The notes below the pieces were generated by a model. It was not told where the DNA came from. It saw only the letters and a program-made list of their open reading frames with translations, and did no database searches. Positions 23,329 to 34,802 of a stretch of 64,000 nt of DNA are shown piece after piece (positions within the stretch are counted from its first letter, which is position 1; every line of letters starts with the position of its first letter). Both the position numbers and the translations under genes were made by a program. The DNA is from Phoenix dactylifera (taxonomy: Eukaryota; Streptophyta; Magnoliopsida; Arecales; Arecaceae): positions 2,620,938-2,684,937 of the forward strand of contig NC_052399.1 in NCBI RefSeq assembly GCF_009389715.1, read 5' to 3'.

Positions 23329-24155
23329 CATGGCTTCAAAGAACACTACTAGCCCTATTTTCATGGCCATTTGATTATGGTAGCGAAGCTGTTATTATTT
23401 CCATCTCAGAGGACACAATTCTTGATCAAATTTTTAAGAAAATAGTTGAAAGCTGGAGACATTTATCTTCTACAATGATAGAAATTAAGTTTTATATTCT
23501 AAACAAGTCTAGAATGCGTGTTACGATAATGAGCGATAAGGATGTTCGTAACATGCATCAAATACCCGTCAACTTAAATGCGGCGGTGATCGAGATGATT
23601 TTTACTCATTCTCCAACCTTGATCGAAGGTGATGTTGTGGTAATCGAAAAGTATTCCCTATTTGAAATTTTATTTTGTGCAATTTAAGCACAAAGGACTT
23701 TAATAAGTGTGCTAAAATTATATTTATCCTATTGTATGGACAATGGCTCATTCTATTGTGCTGAAATTAGTTGGAGATCTAAAAATTTTTCCAGGGGTAG
23801 CTCAAGTAATTTTGGTCAAGTTGTTGAAGAAACAAGAGCTGCAATTGAAGAAGAACCAAGTCAAACAAATTCGTTGGATGCTTGAAAAAGCTGTATAGAG
23901 GGCGTTGGTCAAGAGTTCATGAATATGGAAACTTTTCGTGACACCATTCGCAACTACTGCATCGCAAATTGCAAAGATTTTGTGTTCGTGAAGAATGATC
24001 GTGAGCGAGTTACTGTAGAATGTGCATATGAAGATTACGAATGACGTATCGATGCTTCTCGACTTAGGAATGGTAAAAAGTTTGCAATTAAAAAAATGCA
24101 CCGTAACCATACATGTGGAGGAGGCTTGCAAGCAAGTGCGGTCTCATCCTAAGGC
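23329..24155 (+). pseudogene. mudrA-like transposase, N-terminal remnant (MULE A')
   Basis: The first exon starts MASKNTTSPIFMAI and covers the PB1-like N-terminal region (AVIISISEDTILDQIFKKIV, MRVTIMSDKDVRNMHQ). The second exon (from about 23793) covers the start of the MuDR DNA-binding domain, with VETFRDTIRNYC-like and VECAYE motifs. It closely follows the gene in MULE B' (55820-58269) but carries in-frame stops (for example right after FMAI). It ends just after the CGGGLQ motif, before the DDE catalytic core, which has been deleted. It cannot encode a transposase. Confidence 0.82.
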
Positions 24156-24900
24156 TTCGAAATGTTGAAGTTTGAAAATTGCAATGTTTGAAGACTGTTA
24201 TTCTACCCTGAAACACAGTTCAACTGTACACACATTTTATCCTACTCTATACACAGTTTATTTATTTGAGAACACAGTTAAATTAACTGCGAACACAGTT
24301 AATTAAACTGTGCACACTAAATTTAATGTAATTCCCCAAATTGTTGTAAAAGATTGTTATTCAGAAATTTTTGTACTAGATTATTATTAAGAAATTTCGG
24401 AACACTGTTAATTGGACCAAAATTTAGAAATTCAGAAATTTCAAAAATTTAGAAATGGACCAAAATTGGCATGCTGAATTTTATGAAACTCAGGTACACT
24501 TTTAAGCAAAATGGCACGCTGCAATTTCTAAAATTCTAAAACTATAATTATTGATTTCCAAAATGATAGCGGGACCTAACTAAATTTCCAAAATGGCACA
24601 CTGCACACATTCAAGTTTACCGCAATAGTATTGAAACAATTTAATCACTTTTTTTAGTTTATGAAGGCATAACTACGTTTAAAGTTAACCGGCACACTAT
24701 TGAAAGTGTGTGCCGGCACAGTTTAGTCATTGTTTCAGAACCTATAATAAGTTACCATTTCAGCATTTCAGCAATGAGCACAACATGAAGCAGAAAATTT
24801 GGCCAATCATATGAACATAATTAACATAATCATCTTTTCTGTTAAAATGTTATATTACATAAAAAATGAAAATGCACTCATCTTACAATCATCTTTTACA
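24156..24900. other. Non-coding interior of MULE A' with repeated ACACAGTTAA words
   Basis: This AT-rich stretch lies between the two convergent genes. The word ACACAGTTAA and close variants recur here as they do in E0 and in the 27.9-28.7 kb intron. No gene is seen. Confidence 0.5.
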
Positions 24901-25809
24901 ACATATAGTCTAACCTCTCTTTCTACTTGACTTCAGTCCGTACATTGACCAAAACCTATCAAATGCAATGCAGCGGAAATTTAACAGAATAGTCCCTACA
25001 AACCAACTCTTGTATAAAAAAGGATCCTTGAATTGTTCCTGCAATGGTCTCGAGGTGCCTCGCGTCAATGCCTCTGCAAACATAAGCACGTATGCCCCGC
25101 AATCGACACTATCGAGCTTTTGTTGTGCGCATTCTCAAATTTCATAATAGGTTAATTCAAGGATATGGTATCCGACGCAGTCGTTTAGCCATGATCGCAC
25201 AAAAGATGCCTGCAATAATGTCAAGAATAGATTATTTTTAGGAAAACCCATGATTACAAAAAAAAAATCAGTGTAACATATTGTACAAGTGATACCAACA
25301 TATCTAACAGCATCATCCCCAACGTCGAAACTCCACAATGAGTTGTAGCAATCAAAACGCTGCTCCTTCAAATCAAAAGAAAGTAGATACCAATGTCATC
25401 CCGTATTCATCAGAATGAATAGATATCTACACCTTTCGAGATCGGCAACACTGAATTCACGTAACCATTTTTGAAGACTAGGTTGCAATGAATCTACGAT
25501 AGTTTTCGTAACATCAGTGGTTATCCCTAAATCCAACGGTAAATGCTGAACCACAGCAGCCGGCACAATTTATTAGGGCGGAAAATGTATATGAATTTTT
25601 TCAACAAAATAAACAAAATTCATGATGAGCAGTAAGTCAAAACCTGAATCTCGCAGCGAAAAATAAACACGGATTGTCAATGATCTCAGTATACGCTCGA
25701 GAAAAAAGTTCCAACATGCGAAAGTAGACATTCATTACCTGTACGTAATAAAACATATCAAAATACCAAATTATATACTGTTATGTGAGGTAGAAGTTAA
25801 AACTCTCTA

Positions 25810-26670
25810 GTATCAAGCATGGTGCAGGCCGAGCCAGTGTCCCACCGCTTTGAATTTGGTTCTGGCATTGGACCTTGCCTTTTTTTTCCCCTTCTCTCCC
25901 CCCTCGCGCACTTGCCAGCTTTTTTTCACACCCAGTTGCCGTATAGGACAAGTGCTTCAATATTCATGTTGATGGAAACTCGGGCGCTCTTCTCTTTCCA
26001 CAAGCAAAAGATCTGCCACTGTTACTCGCCGTAGCAAAAAGCAATCAAACCCCCTCTTAAAAGACGAACACAGCGAAAACCAAAGCAACTCTGTTTCTCC
26101 TTCCTAACATGCGACGGCGTCACCACCCGGCCGAAACGAAAAAGGCGCAGGGAGGCGAAGGCCGTAAGCACAAAAAAGGCAGTGGCGACAGCGACGTGAC
26201 TGTTCATTTCTTGTGGGGGTTGTCACCACAGCCGCTCTCTCTATCTCTAGATCCAGATCCAGATACGGCTGGTCCCAAAGGGCCTCCATTATATCTTTTG
26301 CAGTCCCTACCTACCTACTACTACTAATACTAGTACTAGTATTAGCACCTATACTTTTCTTTGATTTTTGTTGCTCATAGCCCTATCAGAGAACTTTCTT
26401 AGTGATACAGGGCGGCCTCAAGAAGCACAGTGTCCGCAAACAAAAGCAGTTAACTGGAAAGGCTTTTTATTTGAAACAGGAGGAAGAGCAAACCCGGACT
26501 CAGGCTCGTAACTGAAACGAGCTTTACAAGCTCAAGCCCGAGCTTTTGCTTTGTCAAGCAAGACCGAGCAGAGCTCGATACCAAGCCCGAGATTCTGTGA
26601 AACGAGCCGAGCCCGCACCTCCCAGGCTCGGGCTTGGCTCATTAACAGACCTACTGCATAGTGGCTTGTC
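25810..26670. other. GC-rich insert within the A' peptidase gene
   Basis: The base composition rises sharply relative to the surrounding AT-rich MULE. The left part looks like a captured promoter or 5' UTR (poly-pyrimidine tracts, CT repeats, a CTA triplet run). The right part (about 26500-26650) is a series of GAGCTCGGGCTCG-like words in both orientations, as in some hAT-derived MITEs. No terminal repeats or target duplication could be fixed, so the insertion status is inferred. Confidence 0.35.
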
Positions 26671-27899
26671 ATGTAGGAGCTGCACTAAGGCATCACCGAT
26701 GCACGATGGTTTGGTAGTATCTTCGTCCTTCCAATTATGTCCCTACATAATTCAAATGTTTAAGCTAGTTTCAATGTGATAAATGTGAGGTATTAAAAGT
26801 TAATATAATTAACTTACGCAAACTGATTCTTGAAGGAAAAAATTAATAGCTTCTTCGTAGTAAATAAGGACTATACCTTCCCCCTCTTCGTGATAGGTAT
26901 ATTTTGGTGCCACTCTTGGCCTCTCTAGCGACACTGGTCTCTTAACATCTACCACTTTAGTGAATAGTGCTAAATGCTAAGTTGAATAAATGGTGAAGAC
27001 AAGTAACTTATTAGTTAGCAAAGTTAACTTTATAGAGGAACCAAATTGCATACGGACACAAAATCACGTAAGGACGAGACGACATTTCTATACCGCTCTC
27101 AGGAGGATGTTTCCTCCCTTGCTGGAATTGACTTGTGGAGCTCCATTAATGCAATAGTGATAGGCTCCAATAAGTTACTTGACCGAGCGGGCAAATCCTC
27201 CTTTTTAATGGTAATTGTCATACTACCTTCACCTATTTTGCCAATAAGCCTTTGGAAGCTCTGATATGGCCCTAGCTTTTTCTGTTGCCTTCCGCTTGCA
27301 TGCTCCCAACTTGACGCGCTTGCATACGGAGGAAACATATTTGGTCAGAGCTCCATGTTCCTTCTTGGCCTCAGCATCAGTAGACCAAATAACCTAATAG
27401 AAAAATGCATTTTATAACGATTTATACTACCATTCTAAAAGCATATACAATACAAACCAAATAATTACATACCTCTACTGAATCTGCACTATGCTGCATA
27501 TCATCTTTCTCAACAGCAGCTTGGTCCATAGCTTCACCAGCTGCAGTATGCTCCTTCACCTAATAATTTGTCGTATTTAATTCATACATTACTACATACT
27601 TGAACTGATAGTTCATTTAATAATTCGTCCAACTTTACTTACCTCAACGGAAACTGTAGCATGCTCACTAGGTTTGTCATCCACCAGAAGGCTTTTATCT
27701 CGTAGGACCTTCTCTATTCGCGACACCCTTTTATTGATCAGTTCTATGCAACTATCGTCCTTCCCTTCGACATCCCCAAAAGTTTGAGGGTCTGGTAAAC
27801 TAAAGTCATGTTCTATCAAACACCTCTCAAGCACTGTGATACGTGTCTGTACGCTTTCCATTGGATGTCGATCACTATAGCTGGATGACGGAACCTAAA

Positions 27900-28700
27900 A
27901 CAACACAATTATCCAACTTCGTGTATGCATTTAACTAAGTGTAGGCATACTTAACTGTGTGTAGATAAGAACTAAATGTGTGTGCTAGCAAAAATTCCAT
28001 TAGTGTGGATATATGATATGTGTGTGCCAAGTAGTTGTAAATGTATGCTGCCAAGAAATCATAGGTGTCTTCGAAGCATTCTATATTGTGTGAAATGTGT
28101 GCATAGAAGTATGAAACCCAGCTCTGGATTTATATTGTCTTCGAAGCATACTTAACTGTGTGCAGATCAGAACTAAATGTGTGCCAAACTATAACAAGTA
28201 TGTTCCAAGCATACTTTACTGTGTGCAGTCTATAACTAAATGTGTGCCATGCTTTAAGAAGTGTGTTCGGAGCATACTCTATTGTGTGAAATGTATGCAT
28301 AGAACTTTGAAATGTGTGCTAGGATTTATAAAGTGTCTTCGAAACATACTTAACTGTGTGTAGATAATAACTGAAAGTGTGTTCCAAGCACAGCTTATTG
28401 TGTAAAAATAAGTCTGAAATGTGTGACTGGATAATACCTAAATGTGTGCCATGATTTAATAAGTGTGTTCCTAATAGGTGCGTGGCAAATGAGAATAAAT
28501 GTGTGCCAATTGCTTGTTAATGTGTTCTACCATGAACTGATAAAGTGTACATAGTAGATAGGAATGTGTCATATGGAGTTAACTATGTGCCGGCAAGTGA
28601 AAGTTGCGTAGCAAAAAAAAAATGTGAAAAGTGCATGCCAAATCAAAAGTGGTTGTAAGTTTCAGAAATGCTAAGTCACAGTATGCGGATACCTGAGTTC
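27900..28700. repeat. GTGTGTGCC / TTAACTGTGTG-rich intronic tract of MULE A'
   Basis: Degenerate units of about 60 bases built from AACTAAATGTGTGCCA and CATACTTAACTGTGTG follow one another. The tract is related to the cleaner 147-bp tandem repeat at 58493-59040 in MULE B'. It is non-coding. Confidence 0.55.
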
Positions 28701-30583
28701 CAACATGCATACCTTTTTGCAGTTCTTTAACTCTTCTCTATCGGACGAACTAGTTGTAGCCTTCCTTGCGAGAGAAGGTGCAACTCCTCCTTTCTAGGTT
28801 GTAGCTTCTCGATCACCTAAAGCAAGCGAACACTTAAGTTTTGCAATAAGTTAAAATATTTGCAATCCAGGAAATTAACATTCAAACCTCAAATCGTTTT
28901 AAGTTCTTCGTAACATCGGCAATCACATCCACCTTGCGAGGGAATGGGGTATTGTTCCAACGTAGGAGACGTGGATACATAAACGGTGGCCGGTGGCTTC
29001 CAACAATACTATTCGCATGCTTAACAGCCCATACCTGACAAAAACCATTATAAACATCAAATTACAAGTAAATATATATATCGTAATAATGAAATTTAAA
29101 AAAAACATTAAGATGCTTACCACCAGAGCGACCGTGCAGTCATCCATATATCTATCAGATCTTATCTTTCGCCGGTGATGTTTCTTGTCCTCAAACAGTC
29201 GGCTAGACTAGATATCTGCTGGCGAAGAAAAGAGAAAACGACAAAACTCCAACTATATGAACCTAAGCAGTCTAAATCATCAAAATATGAACATAATGCC
29301 TTAGGAACATAGTATTGTACGGTTGGAAAGAGGATAGTCCCAAAGAGATATAGAACCCATAATTTCATGAAATCCTCTACATCTTGTCATCCAGACTTAC
29401 CAACAAGGAATTGCAATCTATTTTTAACTACATCTCTATCGGCCTTTTTGTGGTCACCCTCAAAAAATCGGATGATGAGGTCAGACGTAACCCTCCCCTT
29501 TCTATGCAATTCGACCCCATCACCCGACGCACTCAAACCAAGGATCAGTGCCAAATCAATCCCTATAAAAGGCACTAGAACTCTACCAAACCAAAAATCC
29601 TTCTCAACATCATCCCAAAAGGAGAGCAATGTGTCCAACACAGGCCTACTTTGTTTTATATATGGTAGACCTAGCATATGCTCAAAAGGAGTACCACTAA
29701 TCCTTTCTTTCTGATCACGATACGTAGACCGGATTAAGGTGACCATAAAATTGACAAAGTGGCTGAAGTAACACCTTCCGTTGACCATATTAGTAGGGCC
29801 AACAGCAGGTGCTTTGTCTCTACTCTGCTTTGGGGCCATCTAAGCTATCTGCATCACAAATATATTCACAAAAAAAATTTGAATAATATCAACTCAAAAT
29901 GAATAATCTTAAAAACTATAACAAAGAACACAATTAGCATAGAATTGTCATATTTTTTCCATAACAAATATCTCAAATGTGCTAGCACAACCTCTCTGTC
30001 CATTAATTGAGCAAATCCTAACCATTCCTACAATTTAAAAACTAATGCCCAACAATACTACATAACATGTTGGTGTTTAAAAAAATAATTGAACAAAATA
30101 TGCGGCAACGGTTGACAAATCTGTTGAAGGAATGTAGAGAAGCCTCAAGGAAGGATGGAAAGAGCAATGTCGACCGAAGTTTCCGCTACAAACGAACAGG
30201 GCGAAGTCGATTCGAAAGTCGACTCCGAGGTCGGACAGAAAATATCTGCTTGCTCTGAAAAATTAGGTAAGAAGAGTTCTCTTTTTTGATGAGGATAACG
30301 ACTTAACTGGGGAAGAAAGGAAGATCGAATATCGGTGGGATACGGTTTGCAGTTGTAGGGTTTGAAACAGGGGAGTAAAAATCAAGCGGAATCGAGCAAG
30401 AAGAAGAGGATTTTTTTCGTTCTAAGAGAGGATTACAAAAAGAACTTTTGAGACAAAACAAGGGCCAGAATAGATGAAAAGAAATAGGATTTTTGTTCAA
30501 ATGAACAGAGTAAGCGAAATCATCCAAGCGAAAGAGCGAAAAGGTCAGGGGTATTTTGGTCTCATAATGACATTTCGAAATGT

Positions 30584-30592
30584 CACTGAACC
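30584..30592 (+). repeat. 9-bp target-site duplication of the OTU-MULE, left
   Basis: CACTGAACC here and at 36880-36888 exactly flank the element 30593-36879. Confidence 0.93.
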
Positions 30593-30650
30593 GGGGGGTT
30601 CTATATACACCCCCCTATTGCTAAGGACACCCCCCAAAAACCAAAAAAAA
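30593..30650 (+). repeat. Left terminal inverted repeat of the OTU-MULE
   Basis: It pairs with 36822-36879. Conserved words are TTCTATATACACCCCCC, CTATTGCT and GGACACCCCCCAAAAA. Confidence 0.92.
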
Positions 30651-30840
30651 AATACCCAAACTAACCTTTAGTGTAATTACCATATTGCCCTTGAAATTTT
30701 CTCAGTACACCCCCCCTTCCTCCTCCTCCGTTTCGTTTTGAAAAGAAAAAAAAAAACACCCCTCAAACCCCCCTTAAACCCCTCGATCCATTTACATCGT
30801 TTAGGCGATCTTTGAAGGAGATTTAAGCCCCATTCGAAGC

Positions 30841-33800
30841 ATGGACAAGCAACTAGTGATTTGGGACGAAGAATCGGCCGCAAAGGTACGTGTTCCACCT
30901 TGTTTCGAATTTTTTTTTTTCACGGTTCGTGCTCCGTTCGGCACTGGATCGCCGAACAAAAGGCTTCTGTTCGGCTGAACAGTGCCGAACAGAAGCCTTC
31001 TGTTCGGCAACCCTCAACCGAACAGAAGCCTTCTGTTCGGCTGCACAGTGCCGAACAGAAGGCTTCTGTCCGGCACTGTGCAGCCGAACAGAAGGGTTCT
31101 GTCCGGCTCTGTGCAGCCGAACAGAAGCCTTCTGTTCGGCACTGTGCAGCCGAACAGAAGGCTTCTGGTGCCAAATCGCGTGCCGTGCTGAATTTTGTGC
31201 CGAACAGATCCTCTGATTCATTAATTCTTGGTGATAAATTATTTTATATGTAGGGCTATGCTACAACCGAATCGAGTATAATTGGATCAGAATTTGTACT
31301 GGATTACACAAGCGAATTTACAACTTACGAGGTATTATAATGTATTGTGCAATTTTGTATTAGTTTAGCGAGCTATTTTTACAACTGTGTACTTACATAA
31401 ATTGTTTAATGTATAGATCTTCAAGAGTAGAGAGGACTTGTGTAATTGGTGTCGTGAAGCTGGGAGGCGAAATGGTTTTGTTGTTGTAATCAAATCATCC
31501 GATGCAGGTACCATTTCTAAGAAACCTAGAATTACGTTAGGTTGTGAGAGGGGTGGGACGTACCGAACCAAAAAAGAAAAGCGAATAAAGACTGCCTGTG
31601 GGACAAAGAAGTGTAGATGCCCTTTTGCATTAAGAGGAAAGAAATTGGATACTGCGGATGATTGGATATTACTGGTCGTATGTGGAGTGCACAATCATCC
31701 CGCTGCAGAGAATCTGGAGGGGCACTCATATGCAGGGAGATTATCTGAGCAGGAGACGAAATTGTTAGTGGATATGTCGAAGAGTTTGGTTCGTCCAAAG
31801 GACATATTATCCACATTGAAGGAAAGAGATGCCCTCAATGTTACGACTATCAAGACTATCTACAATGTACGTCAACGGTTTAAGGTTGTAGAGAAAGCCG
31901 GGAGGTCTGAAATGCAACATCTATTAGGTAAATTATTAGAGGCTAAATATATTGAGTGGCATAGGAATTGTACTAATACGGATGTTGTGCATGACTTATT
32001 TTGGGCACACCCTGGCAGCATTGATTTGTTCCGTGCATTTCCCCGTGTGTTGATAATGGATTGCACGTACAAGACGAATAGGTATCGTCTTCCGCTCTTA
32101 GAGATTGTGGGGGTGACATCTACTGACATGACATTTTCAATTGCTTTTGTATACTTAAATTCTGAGCGGGAAGAAAGCTATACTTGGGCATTAGAGAGAT
32201 TGCGCAGTGTCATAGCTGATGATGTTTTGCCTGAGTTGATTGTTACAGATAGAGACTTGGCTTTGATGAATGCAATTCATAGAGTATTTCCTACTGCTAG
32301 ACATTTATTATGTAGATGACATATTAGTAGGAATGTTTTGGCCAAGTGCAAAAAAATTTTCGAATTGAAGGAGAAATGGGATAAATTTATTATGAGTTGG
32401 AATGTACTAGTGCTGTCCTCCACGGAAGACGAGTATAATGATCGCTGGAGTGCACTGCAGAGAGAGTTCGGTACCTATCCAGATGCACTACAGTATGTGT
32501 CAGATACTTGGCTGAGCAAATACAAGGAAAGATTTGTTGCGGCGTGGACGGATACATGCAGGCACTACGGAAATGTGACGACAAATAGGTATCACAAATA
32601 AAGACTCATTTAATTTTAATTTGCCTCAATTGTTATATCTAACTTTCATTTGTTTACTAGGGTCGAGAGTGCACATGCAAAGCTCAAAAAGCAGCTTGGA
32701 TCAAGCCAAGGAAGTTTCGAGTCATCTTGGACTAGAATACATGGATTGATTGAGTTGCAGCACAGCTCCGTTAAAGCCTCATTGGAGAAGAGTTTATTGG
32801 TAGTGCAGCACAACTTCAAGCCAGCTGAATTCAAAGAGTTGCGAGGTTTCATATCTATAAGTGCGTTAAATCATGTCCTCGCCCAATCGAAACGAGCCAA
32901 TTCAGTTGGGTTTGATGATTCAAATTGTGGGTGCGCTATTCGACGCACACATGGTATACCATGTGCTCACCAGATTGCGCGGTACAGGGTGGAAGGTCGG
33001 CCCATTCCTCTCGACTGCATAGATCCTCATTGGAGGAAACTTGATATTGTGCCTACACCCCCCCCCCCCCCGTGCAGCCAATTCAGTTGAGTTGTGATGC
33101 AGAGTTAGATTTGATTGCGCTACGATTCAAGAAGTTAGATGGGGCTTCTCAATTGCAGATGATCAAGAAGTTACGAGAGATTGCAAGTCCAGATAGTACA
33201 CCTCTTTTAGAGCCTGCAAAACGGAAGACCGGTTCACGTGGGCGCGCTTCAATGAAGGTTGATACGTCTACTCGACGTGACCCGTCTGCGTTTGAGTTGG
33301 TTCTATCTGGACAGGATAGTTATTCACCTGGTGTTGAGAAAGTTACCATCCGCAATCCATCTACTCAGATTCAAAAGAGGCGGCCCAAGCAAAAGGTAAG
33401 TACCAAATATTTATTTCCTTACAATAGGTATCACAACGTCTACGGGACGGTCCGTGCCGTGCCGGTATGTGATGTGCCGATACGGGACATGTCGGGACGT
33501 GCCGTGCCGAGATGTGCCGATACGGGACATGTCGGGACGTGCCGTGCCGAGATGTGCCGATACGGGATGTGCCGTGCCGAGATGTGCCGATACGGGATGT
33601 GCCGTGCCGAGATGTGCCGATACGGGACATGTCGGTACGTGCCGTGCCGAGATGTGCCGATACGGGACATGTCGGGACGTGCCGTGCCGTGCCGGTACGG
33701 GATGTGCTGAGACGGATAACTATTTGGATATTTCTGCCATTGTTACATATTTTCTATCATTTGATATTATTTGCAGGTTTTTCGTACTAGAGCCCAGTCA

Positions 33801-34520
33801 CATACGCCCATTATCTATATTGATGCTATTCCTTCTGCCTTGAGACCATACATCCAGCATATCAAGGATGTAAAAGCTGATGGGAATTGCGGATTTAGGG
33901 CAATAGCTGACTTACTGGGATTTGGAGAAGATGACTGGGTGCGTGTTAGGAAGGATTTATTGCAAGAGTTGCAATGTCATTCGGACCACTATCGCACATT
34001 ATATGGTGTGGAAGGGACGATTGCTGAGATCACTCATGCATTATCATATTATGATGATTGTCCACCATATGACAGATGGATGACTATGCCGGACATGGGT
34101 CATCTTATAGCATCCTGCTATAATGTTGTCCTATACCATCTCTCGTTGCAACAATGTCTGACCTTCCTACCTCTCCGTTCTGTGCCAGTACCTCTTCTAT
34201 CCCGCAAAGATATCGCTATCGGATTCGTAAATGGAAATCATTTTGTTGAGGTACTACGTTCACAACACTTGCGAATATTTAATTTTGCTTATTTAATTTT
34301 GCTTATTTATAATTTTGTAGCTATTAATATTTTCTTATTTCTAATTTTGAAGGTATTCTTGTTGCCGGGACATCCCGTTCCGCCAGTAGCGACCAACTGG
34401 CGAAAATATCATCTTCCTTGTGCTACCGGATGGGAAAATTCATATGAAGCCCGGATTCAACAGTTCAAAGAGAGCACTTCACCTAATGTTATAATTAGCG
34501 AGATAGTAGAGTTAGATTGA
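30841..34520 (+). CDS. FAR1/MULE transposase fused to an OTU cysteine peptidase (one in-frame stop, one C-tract slip)
   Basis: Exons: 30841-30885, 31254-31331, 31417-32588, 32661-33395, 33777-34250 and 34353-34520, all with GT-AG borders and matching phases. It starts MDKQLVIWDEESAAK. Domains: FAR1-type DNA-binding region (REDLCNWCREAGRRNGF), MULE catalytic domain (VLIMDCTYKTNRY, LIVTDRDLALMNAI), SWIM zinc finger (CGCAIRRTHGIPCAH), and in the last exons an OTU domain with KADGNCGFRAIADLLG and NGNHFVE, which keep the Asp, Cys and His of the triad. The protein would be about 890 residues. TGA replaces an expected Trp codon at 32317 (LLCR-stop-HISRN), and the C-run at 33056-33071 is out of phase by one. 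MULE transposases linked to OTU domains occur in other plants; what the OTU part does for the element is unknown. Confidence 0.85.
30930..31172. repeat. Array of 24-bp palindromes in intron 1 of the OTU-MULE gene
   Basis: About seven copies of the perfect dyad GCCGAACAGAAG-CTTCTGTTCGGC, centre variable, are spaced by about 8 bases (ACTGTGCA or its complement), giving a period near 33 bases. Each could fold as a hairpin in RNA or single-stranded DNA. All frames stay open across it, so the apparent proteins are artefacts. Confidence 0.92.
33471..33695. repeat. Tandem repeat (40/30-bp units) in intron 4 of the OTU-MULE gene
   Basis: Units begin at 33471, 33511, 33551, 33581, 33611 and 33651. 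The consensus begins GATGTGCCGATACGGGACAT. Two units lack an internal 10 bases. The array lies between donor 33396 and acceptor 33776, so it is removed by splicing. Confidence 0.9.
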
Positions 34521-34802
34521 TTGTTTATATATGTACAATTTTTGAAAGTTGTAAATTTTTTTGGGCTCTTAGAGTCATGTACTGTGAAACTCCATTATCA
34601 ATATAAATCAAAAAATATCTGTCTTCGCATTGTTAGATTGATTGTTATGTGCACTGTTATATTTGTGTAAAATAGAACGGGTCAGGCTTTACAAAGATTA
34701 CACGTAAATGTACCAAAAATATATATTTTTCATTAATATCAACAGTTTCAAATTACACAAAAAAAAAGTCGAAGCTACATAATCAAAATAAAGGCTCCAT
34801 CA

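Larger units (their letters stand above)
24910..29839 (-). pseudogene. Ulp1-type C48 peptidase gene of MULE A' (multi-exon, decayed)
   Basis: On the minus strand the gene starts at 29839 (MAPKQSRDKAPAVG). The N-terminal domain is shared with MULE B': TPFEHMLGLPYIKQSRPVLD, DLALILGLSASGDGVEL, ALCSYFDDLDCLGSYSW. Further exon pieces are at 29036-28890 (RPPFMYPRLLRWNN), about 28830-28720, 27861-27640 (coiled-coil-like), 27338-27090 and 26970-26815. The C48 domain is at 25560-24910, with HWYLLSFDLKEQRFDCYNSL and DSVDCGAYVLMFAEALTRG. The Asp and Cys of the triad are kept here, unlike in the E0 copies. Stops occur in the N-terminal exon (after VGKSG) and just before the His-Trp pair. Ulp1-like proteins process SUMO or similar modifiers; their role in MULEs is unknown. 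Confidence 0.78.

Noticed and set aside
30930-31172. CRISPR-like array
   Set aside because: Units are perfect palindromes with near-identical 8-base spacers, not unique spacers, and the DNA is plant nuclear.
30853-31253. Several open frames on both strands (repeated AEQKPSVR / TEAFCSA peptides)
   Set aside because: The palindromic repeat keeps all frames open; the region is an intron of the transposase-OTU gene.
33361-33843. Cys-rich repeat proteins (CRYGTCRDVPCRD on plus, HISARHVPT on minus)
   Set aside because: Frames come from the intronic 40/30-bp tandem repeat; flanking splice sites remove it.
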